From the NCBI GenBank assembly GCA_001817765.1, contig MHIZ01000008.1, forward strand, positions 1 through 9,097: a stretch of DNA of 9,097 bases, given 5' to 3'. The notes beneath the pieces were generated by a model. The model saw only the letters and a list, made by a program, of their open reading frames with translations, searched no databases and was not told the DNA's origin. The position numbers and the translations under genes are program-made. The stretch comes from Candidatus Colwellbacteria bacterium RIFCSPLOWO2_02_FULL_44_20b. GTDB taxonomy: Bacteria; Patescibacteriota; Minisyncoccia; UBA6257; Colwellbacteraceae. This document shows positions 6,796 through 9,097 of the stretch, in pieces; position 1 is the first letter of the stretch; the number at the start of each line of letters is the position of its first letter.

Positions 6796-7709
6796 TATTT
6801 TTCAACAAGAACGCCTACGGCGTCTGTATGCGCTTCTCCCACCTTATCAAGAAACTGACAGGAGATTGTGTAGTAGAATGTTCGCCATGGATATTCGGTG
6901 CCGCTCGCTTTTGTTGTCATATTTGTAATTTCGATCGCGCCTGTGGGTGTTTCGATAACTTGGTTATATTGGAACTCGGTATCATTTAAGACACAGCTCG
7001 CGTTCCGCAACTGCGGATTGATACTCCAACTTATTGTGTACGACGCGGGGCTTTTTAGCTTTATCATTCCGTTCTGACCGTTTACTTTCAGATCGACAAG
7101 GGACGAACCTTGATACTTGAAGTTGTTTATAATATCGTCGGGAGTTATGGGATTTTCGACGTTGCCTGTAAACGGTGGAACGCCACTATCCGGATTGAAA
7201 TCTACACTACTTGGTTGGTATCCCAAACTACTAAAACCAGCGAGATCGTCGAGACGTCGAGGAACGCCATTTTCAAGCATGCTGAAATGCAGGTGTGGAC
7301 CAGTACTATTTCCCGTACTTCCAAGATAGCCGATAAGATCTCCTTTGTTTACCTTTGCTCCTTTTTTGATACCAGGTCCAAAATCAATAAGGTGTCCGTA
7401 GAGACTAACAATTCCGTTATCGTGTTGGATCTTCACGTGCGTCCCATAATCAACAACGTCTCTTCGTGCTTCTATAACCGTACCGTCCCCGGCGGCAATG
7501 ATGGGTGTTTTCTTCGGTTTACAATTTAAGTCAACCGCGTATCTGTCGTTTGTTCCTGCCTTATGCGTGTAGTCTGTTTCGTAACCCTGAGTTATACACC
7601 AACCGCTTCCGGTAATTGGCATCGTGAACCTTTCTGCGGCAAAAACGAGTGTGATTGAACTACTCAGAACGAAAATGATTCTTAGACTGATCTTCTTTTT
7701 CTTACTCAT
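6795..7709 (-). CDS. Secreted M23-type (LytM) peptidase with C-terminal beta domain
   Basis: Predicted peptidoglycan endopeptidase or related wall-binding protein. From ATG 7709 it has 304 residues: a basic start (MSKKKKISLR), a hydrophobic core and a likely cleavage after VFA (about residue 24). The LytM/M23 domain covers about 30-150: YAVDLN carries the zinc aspartate, followed by IIAAGDGTVIEARR, the YGHL histidine, GYLGSTGNSTGPHLHF with the HxH catalytic/zinc pair. The usual HxxxD histidine is arginine here (RYAVD), but a histidine in YTHKAG, 11 residues before the aspartate, could replace it. From about 180 on comes a beta-rich domain with two cysteines (SCVL, ISCQF), plausibly disulfide-linked. 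A TTG at 7718 is a longer in-frame start, but the ATG is preferred; it overlaps the preceding gene's stop by 8 nt (ATGAGTAA), implying coupled translation. Confidence 0.88.
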   Translation of the reverse strand: MSKKKKISLRIIFVLSSSITLVFAAERFTMPITGSGWCITQGYETDYTHKAGTNDRYAVDLNCKPKKTPIIAAGDGTVIEARRDVVDYGTHVKIQHDNGIVSLYGHLIDFGPGIKKGAKVNKGDLIGYLGSTGNSTGPHLHFSMLENGVPRRLDDLAGFSSLGYQPSSVDFNPDSGVPPFTGNVENPITPDDIINNFKYQGSSLVDLKVNGQNGMIKLKSPASYTISWSINPQLRNASCVLNDTEFQYNQVIETPTGAIEITNMTTKASGTEYPWRTFYYTISCQFLDKVGEAHTDAVGVLVEK

Positions 7710-8307
7710 AAGATTCAAGTGTTTTCACGCTTGTTTCACACTTTTCATTAAGACTCTTATATTCTGGCCCTTCGGCAAAACAAATTAACCAGTATATTTT
7801 ATGATTTTTCGTGAATATATAATCGTATTCTTCCCGATCCGTTTCTTGCTGTTTGTAAAATTCATCCTCCGGGTCGTACTGTTGTTCTACATTAATCTTT
7901 AAGCCTTCTCCGATTTTCGCCTTAAAAGGGATACCTTCCGTTTTTCTGTCTTGATCTTTTAAGAATGTTTCAATACTTTGGTTTTCGTTTTGTGGGCTTG
8001 TCTTTACGATAAGCATTACGCCCTCGTTAAATTCGGTATTTTCTTCTGCTTTCGGATAAACAACTTTCAATCCCTCGAGATAATTTCCTTCCTCAGTCAA
8101 GTACCATTCTACAGGAACCGTTAGGCGATATTTTTCTGTTTTGTTTTCGATAACTTTGCCTCCCTGTGTTTCCTGTGTTGTCGTATCGTACCAATCAATT
8201 TCAAGCGGCGGATATTCTGTCTGCTCGCCTTTTTGTATGAAAAAAAACACCACACCCCCGAGCACAACGAGTACAATGACTCCTATAATGAGTTTCTTTT
8301 TCTCCAT
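7702..8307 (-). CDS. Membrane-anchored protein of unknown function, operon partner of the M23 peptidase
   Basis: 201 residues. Basic MEKKK is followed by a single hydrophobic segment at about 6-24 and then a hydrophilic, acidic, exported part. Residues 58-72 (EKYRLTVPVEWYLTE) resemble the strand-Pro-x-x-Trp opening of PsbP/DcrB-like small domains; the rest (GVMLIVKTSP, TFLKDQD, YDYIFTKNHKIYWLICFAEG) is compatible with such an alpha/beta fold, ending in a helix. Two cysteines, C176 and C190, may form a disulfide outside the cell. No lipobox is seen. The ATG at 8307 is directly preceded by AAGAGG with zero spacing, consistent with a very short leader. The 8-nt overlap with the M23 gene suggests the two proteins act together at the cell surface, but the role is unknown. 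Confidence 0.85.
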   Translation of the reverse strand: MEKKKLIIGVIVLVVLGGVVFFFIQKGEQTEYPPLEIDWYDTTTQETQGGKVIENKTEKYRLTVPVEWYLTEEGNYLEGLKVVYPKAEENTEFNEGVMLIVKTSPQNENQSIETFLKDQDRKTEGIPFKAKIGEGLKINVEQQYDPEDEFYKQQETDREEYDYIFTKNHKIYWLICFAEGPEYKSLNEKCETSVKTLESYE

Positions 8308-8319
8308 CCTCTTAATTTA

Positions 8320-8328
8320 GGTATAGCA
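8320..8328 (-). promoter_or_regulatory. Candidate extended -10 promoter for the 201-residue/M23 operon
   Basis: TGC-TATACC on the minus strand fits an extended -10 element (TGn then 4/6 of TATAAT). No good -35 is present; that place is taken by the upstream terminator stem at 8342-8381. The start point would be about 8313, only some 6 nt before the ATG. Confidence 0.35.
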
Positions 8329-8341
8329 CGTTCTATGAAAA

Positions 8342-8381
8342 AAGGAAGCGCGGTGCTGGATAGAAATTTACGCGCTTCCTT
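8342..8381 (-). terminator. Intrinsic terminator of the zinc-ribbon gene
   Basis: Perfect 11-bp stem AAGGAAGCGCG/CGCGCTTCCTT (arms 8371-8381 and 8342-8352), with an 18-nt loop. On the minus strand it is followed by a run of T (8336-8343). The stem begins within the stop codon of the 59-residue gene and separates it from the next operon. The loop is longer than usual. Confidence 0.8.
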
Positions 8382-8559
8382 ATGGTGATTTTTCTTTCTT
8401 GTTGTTTGTCTCTTTATGCAGAGAGCATAGTTCGTACTTCTTTTTCTTGCCATCGGGGATGGCAAGAATGTCCTTTGTGGATGGGATCTCCCATCCGCGT
8501 TTTGGACCGAAGTAGAACCGCCCGCATTCAGAGCAGACAAGAAGGGGTTTTAGTTGCAT
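8380..8559 (-). CDS. Small zinc-ribbon protein, 59 residues, function unknown
   Basis: Starts at ATG 8559 with the best Shine-Dalgarno in the window (AAGGAGG, 4 bases before the ATG) and ends at TAA 8380. The product begins MQLKPLLVCSECGRFYFGPK and carries C9-x2-C12 and C45-x2-H48, a plausible CCCH zinc ribbon of about 40 residues. The C-terminal tail is lysine-rich (TNNKKEKSP), which would suit nucleic-acid or ribosome contact. A longer overlapping frame (8283-8540) has no such features. It has its own promoter (8604-8632) and terminator (8342-8381), so it is a single-gene unit downstream of tRNA-Leu. Two perfect hairpins lie inside the coding sequence. I do not recognise the family. Confidence 0.8.
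   Translation of the reverse strand: MQLKPLLVCSECGRFYFGPKRGWEIPSTKDILAIPDGKKKKYELCSLHKETNNKKEKSP
8444..8468. repeat. Perfect 11-bp hairpin inside the zinc-ribbon gene
   Basis: TTCTTGCCATC (8444-8454), three bases, GATGGCAAGAA (8458-8468). In the minus-strand mRNA this falls in the codons for ILAIPDGKK. A perfect 11-bp stem with a 3-base loop within a 180-base gene is not expected by chance. Confidence 0.8.
8479..8496. repeat. Perfect 7-bp hairpin inside the zinc-ribbon gene
   Basis: GGATGGG (8479-8485), loop ATCT, CCCATCC (8490-8496), only 10 bases from the 11-bp hairpin. Both share the word CCATC/GATGG. In the mRNA it covers the codons around RGWEIPS. Confidence 0.65.
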
Positions 8560-8563
8560 ATAC

Positions 8564-8570
8564 CCTCCTT
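8564..8570 (-). promoter_or_regulatory. Strong Shine-Dalgarno of the zinc-ribbon gene
   Basis: AAGGAGG on the minus strand, followed by GTAT and the ATG at 8559. It fixes the start of a gene that would otherwise be easy to miss. Most other genes in the window lack such a site. Confidence 0.85.
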
Positions 8571-8579
8571 TTTGAAAAT

Positions 8580-8606
8580 AAAAAGAGCGTTTCCAGCGCT
8601 CTTTTT
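8580..8606. terminator. Bidirectional intrinsic terminator after tRNA-Leu region
   Basis: Perfect 10-bp stem AAAAAGAGCG (8580-8589) / CGCTCTTTTT (8597-8606), loop TTTCCAG, with A- and T-rich flanks on both sides. On the minus strand it would end transcripts coming from tRNA-Leu. Its right arm overlaps the -10 box of the zinc-ribbon gene promoter. Confidence 0.8.
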
Positions 8607-8632
8607 ATATCTACTACGGCCTTATAAATCAA
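8604..8632 (-). promoter_or_regulatory. Sigma-70-type promoter of the zinc-ribbon gene
   Basis: TTGATT (8627-8632, 4/6) and TATAAA (8604-8609, 5/6) with a 17-base spacer on the minus strand. The start would be near 8597, inside the terminator stem, giving a leader of about 38 nt. Transcripts from this promoter would lack an intact copy of the terminator hairpin. Confidence 0.6.
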
Positions 8633-8635
8633 TGG

Positions 8636-8653
8636 TGCGCGGGAGAGGATTCG
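8636..8653. repeat. Exact 18-bp copy of the tRNA-Leu 3' end (att-like)
   Basis: TGCGCGGGAGAGGATTCG is identical to 8815-8832, the T-loop, T-stem and acceptor 3' part of tRNA-Leu, in the same orientation 179 bp away. Read on the minus strand, this outer copy continues with CA after the discriminator A and its C, that is A-CCA, whereas the tRNA itself is followed by CAG. This is the pattern left when an element inserts in a tRNA 3' end, or when a tRNA end is duplicated. Confidence 0.8.
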
Positions 8654-8814
8654 GCTACGAGTAATCCGCCTGACGGCGCGATTCTCGCAGCCCGCCCCTC
8701 GCGGTGCTCGCTTATCCGACTTTCGTTGGATAACTCGCACATCGCTGCGGTCTTCGAATCCCTCACGCGAGCAAAGCAGTTTGCTCGCTCCGTGCTCGCT
8801 CGTTTCACTCGCTG
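8654..8814. other. Non-coding, palindrome-rich segment between the two tRNA 3'-end copies
   Basis: No convincing gene lies in these 161 bases. It has a perfect 9-bp hairpin GCGAGCAAA/TTTGCTCGC (8767-8788, loop GCAG), a 9-bp hairpin with one G-U pair (8712-8733, TTATCC/GGATAA ends), a small CGCC/GGCG hairpin (8667-8678), and seven copies of CTCGC (8684, 8698, 8707, 8734, 8784, 8795, 8808). A T-arm-like TTCGAATCCC occurs at about 8753-8762 but lacks a proper stem. Base composition is more GC-rich than the neighbouring genes. Confidence 0.7.
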
Positions 8815-8899
8815 TGCGCGGGAGAGGATTCGAACCTCCATAGCCTTGCGGCCGCTACCACCTCAAGGTAGTGCGTCTAGCCAATTTCGCCACCCGCGC
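8815..8899 (-). tRNA. tRNA-Leu, anticodon GAG
   Basis: Type II tRNA of 85 nt, read on the minus strand. Acceptor stem GCGCGGG (8893-8899) pairs with CCCGCGC (8816-8822); discriminator A73 at 8815. The D-stem is GCG/CGC with a GG in the loop; the anticodon stem is CTACC/GGTAG, with loop TTGAGGT giving anticodon GAG (8862-8864) and G37. The long variable arm has stem GGCC/GGCT closed by GCAA. The T-arm is GGAGG-TTCGAAT-CCTCT with one G-U pair. It reads CUC and CUU leucine codons. CCA is not encoded: the next bases are CAG. The 3' end recurs at 8636-8653 and the first 10 nt at 9001-9010. Confidence 0.97.
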
Positions 8900-8908
8900 A
8901 TATATCTC

Positions 8909-8925
8909 GTCCGCTCTAGGCGGAC
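8909..8925. repeat. Short hairpin just upstream of tRNA-Leu
   Basis: GTCCGC (8909-8914), loop TCTAG, GCGGAC (8920-8925): a perfect 6-bp inverted repeat 9 bases before the 5' end of tRNA-Leu. It may be part of the tRNA precursor leader. Confidence 0.55.
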
Positions 8926-8931
8926 TCAATC

Positions 8932-9018
8932 AAAAAACGGTTGCGGGTGTCGATCCTGGGCGCTTTTGCGCCCGCGATATTCTTCAAATGCGAATATCGC
9001 CCACCCGCGCGCGTTTTT
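8932..9018. repeat. 87-bp inverted-repeat element folding as a three-way junction
   Basis: Outer stem: AAAAACG (8933-8939) with CGTTTTT (9012-9018). After a 3-by-3 internal loop comes GCGGGTG (8943-8949) with CACCCGC (9002-9008). Inside are two perfect hairpins: GGGCGC/GCGCCC with loop TTTT (8958-8973) and CGATATTC/GAATATCG with a 9-base loop (8975-8999). That gives 28 base pairs. T-runs follow the outer stem on both strands, so it could end transcription in either direction; it lies directly after the stop codon at 9017 on the minus strand. It could equally be a structured RNA or a small mobile palindrome. No known RNA family was recognised. Confidence 0.75.
9001..9010. repeat. Copy of the tRNA-Leu 5' end inside the structured element
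   Basis: CCACCCGCGC is identical to 8890-8899 (the first 10 nt of the tRNA on the minus strand), 111 bp away, and the similarity continues imperfectly inward (AATTTCGC against AATATCGCC). Ten bases of GC-rich sequence could match by chance, so this is weaker than the 3'-end copy. Confidence 0.45.
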
Positions 9019-9043
9019 ACAGTTTCTTGCCTGTTATTGCCAG
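9016..9043 (-). promoter_or_regulatory. Possible promoter for the structured element and tRNA-Leu
   Basis: CTGGCA (9038-9043) and TGTAAA (9016-9021) on the minus strand, with a 16-base spacer, each a 4/6 match. The start would be near 9009, at the base of the structured element. No better promoter is visible in front of the tRNA, but the boxes lie within the end of an upstream coding frame and the call is weak. Confidence 0.22.
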
Positions 9044-9097
9044 CGCTTTTTCTATCTTTAGGCGTTTTCGAGACAAGCAAACAACGCCCCTATCATA
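9017..9097 (-). CDS. C-terminal fragment of an unidentified protein (runs off right edge)
   Basis: One minus-strand frame is open from the window edge to a TAA at 9017-9019 and encodes 26 residues ending LSRKRLKIEKALAITGKKL. The basic, helical composition and the codon use look like genuine protein. The stop is followed at once by the structured T-run element, which is where a terminator would be expected. The fragment is too short to identify the family, and a chance open frame of this length cannot be excluded. Confidence 0.45.
   Translation of the reverse strand, partial: YDRGVVCLSRKRLKIEKALAITGKKL

Noticed and set aside
6693..6989. Plus-strand 98-codon open frame
   Set aside because: It starts in the two-way terminator and continues antisense to the M23 peptidase gene; no gene-like properties.
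8283..8540. Minus-strand 85-codon frame
   Set aside because: It overlaps the 59-residue zinc-ribbon gene in another frame, crosses that gene's terminator and has no Shine-Dalgarno; the 8380-8559 frame has all the marks of a real gene.
8943..9008. A second tRNA: 7-bp acceptor-like stem with two inner hairpins
   Set aside because: There is no T-arm next to the 3' acceptor strand, no D-loop GG, and the hairpin stems have wrong sizes; it is better described as an inverted-repeat element.
8932..9018. Integron attC site
   Set aside because: Size and palindromic form are suitable, but the GTTRRRY and RYYYAAC core sites are missing and no integrase or cassette is seen.
8726..9061. Plus-strand 111-codon open frame
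   Set aside because: It runs straight across the antisense of tRNA-Leu and the structured element; its arginine/serine-rich product is what reading a tRNA backwards gives.

Overview
The window reads as chromosomal sequence from a member of the Candidate Phyla Radiation (Patescibacteria), most likely a parcubacterial lineage. The reasons are a single-chain glycyl-tRNA synthetase, a short RecO with a zinc finger, several small membrane-anchored or exported proteins of the kind common in that group, few clear Shine-Dalgarno sites, tight gene packing with overlaps, and the standard genetic code. This placement is inference from gene content and style, not from a marker-gene tree.

Left block (1-6074), all on the minus strand and read right to left: recO, a 577-residue membrane-anchored protein with repeated beta-sandwich modules, glyS (glycyl-tRNA synthetase), an M16 zinc peptidase, an AI-2E family membrane protein, and the first 26 codons of metG (methionyl-tRNA synthetase), which runs off the left edge. 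Gaps are 1 nt (recO to the 577-residue gene), 44 nt (before glyS), a 29-nt overlap (glyS/M16), 9 nt and 31 nt, so most of this is probably one operon with a possible extra promoter before glyS.

Middle (6075-8307): a divergent intergenic region carries a near-consensus plus-strand promoter and a leader with two competing hairpins, one terminator-like, ahead of a secreted 3D-domain protein. A strong two-way terminator at 6704-6736 separates it from a converging minus-strand pair: a membrane-anchored protein of unknown function and a secreted M23-type peptidase, which overlap by 8 nt. The 3D and M23 products both suggest cell-wall work outside the membrane.

Right block (8308-9097) is unusually rich in structure. 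It holds a 59-residue zinc-ribbon protein gene (8380-8559) with two perfect hairpins inside its coding sequence, a terminator overlapping the promoter for that gene, a tRNA-Leu(GAG) gene, exact copies of the two tRNA ends outside the tRNA (3' end copied 179 nt away, with an encoded CCA; first 10 nt copied 111 nt away), a CTCGC-rich palindromic insert, and an 87-bp three-way-junction inverted repeat. The last 81 bases appear to be the 3' end of a further minus-strand gene.

There is no CRISPR array, insertion sequence or recognised defence system. The most interesting signals are the tRNA-Leu flank structures and the attenuator-like leader of the 3D gene.
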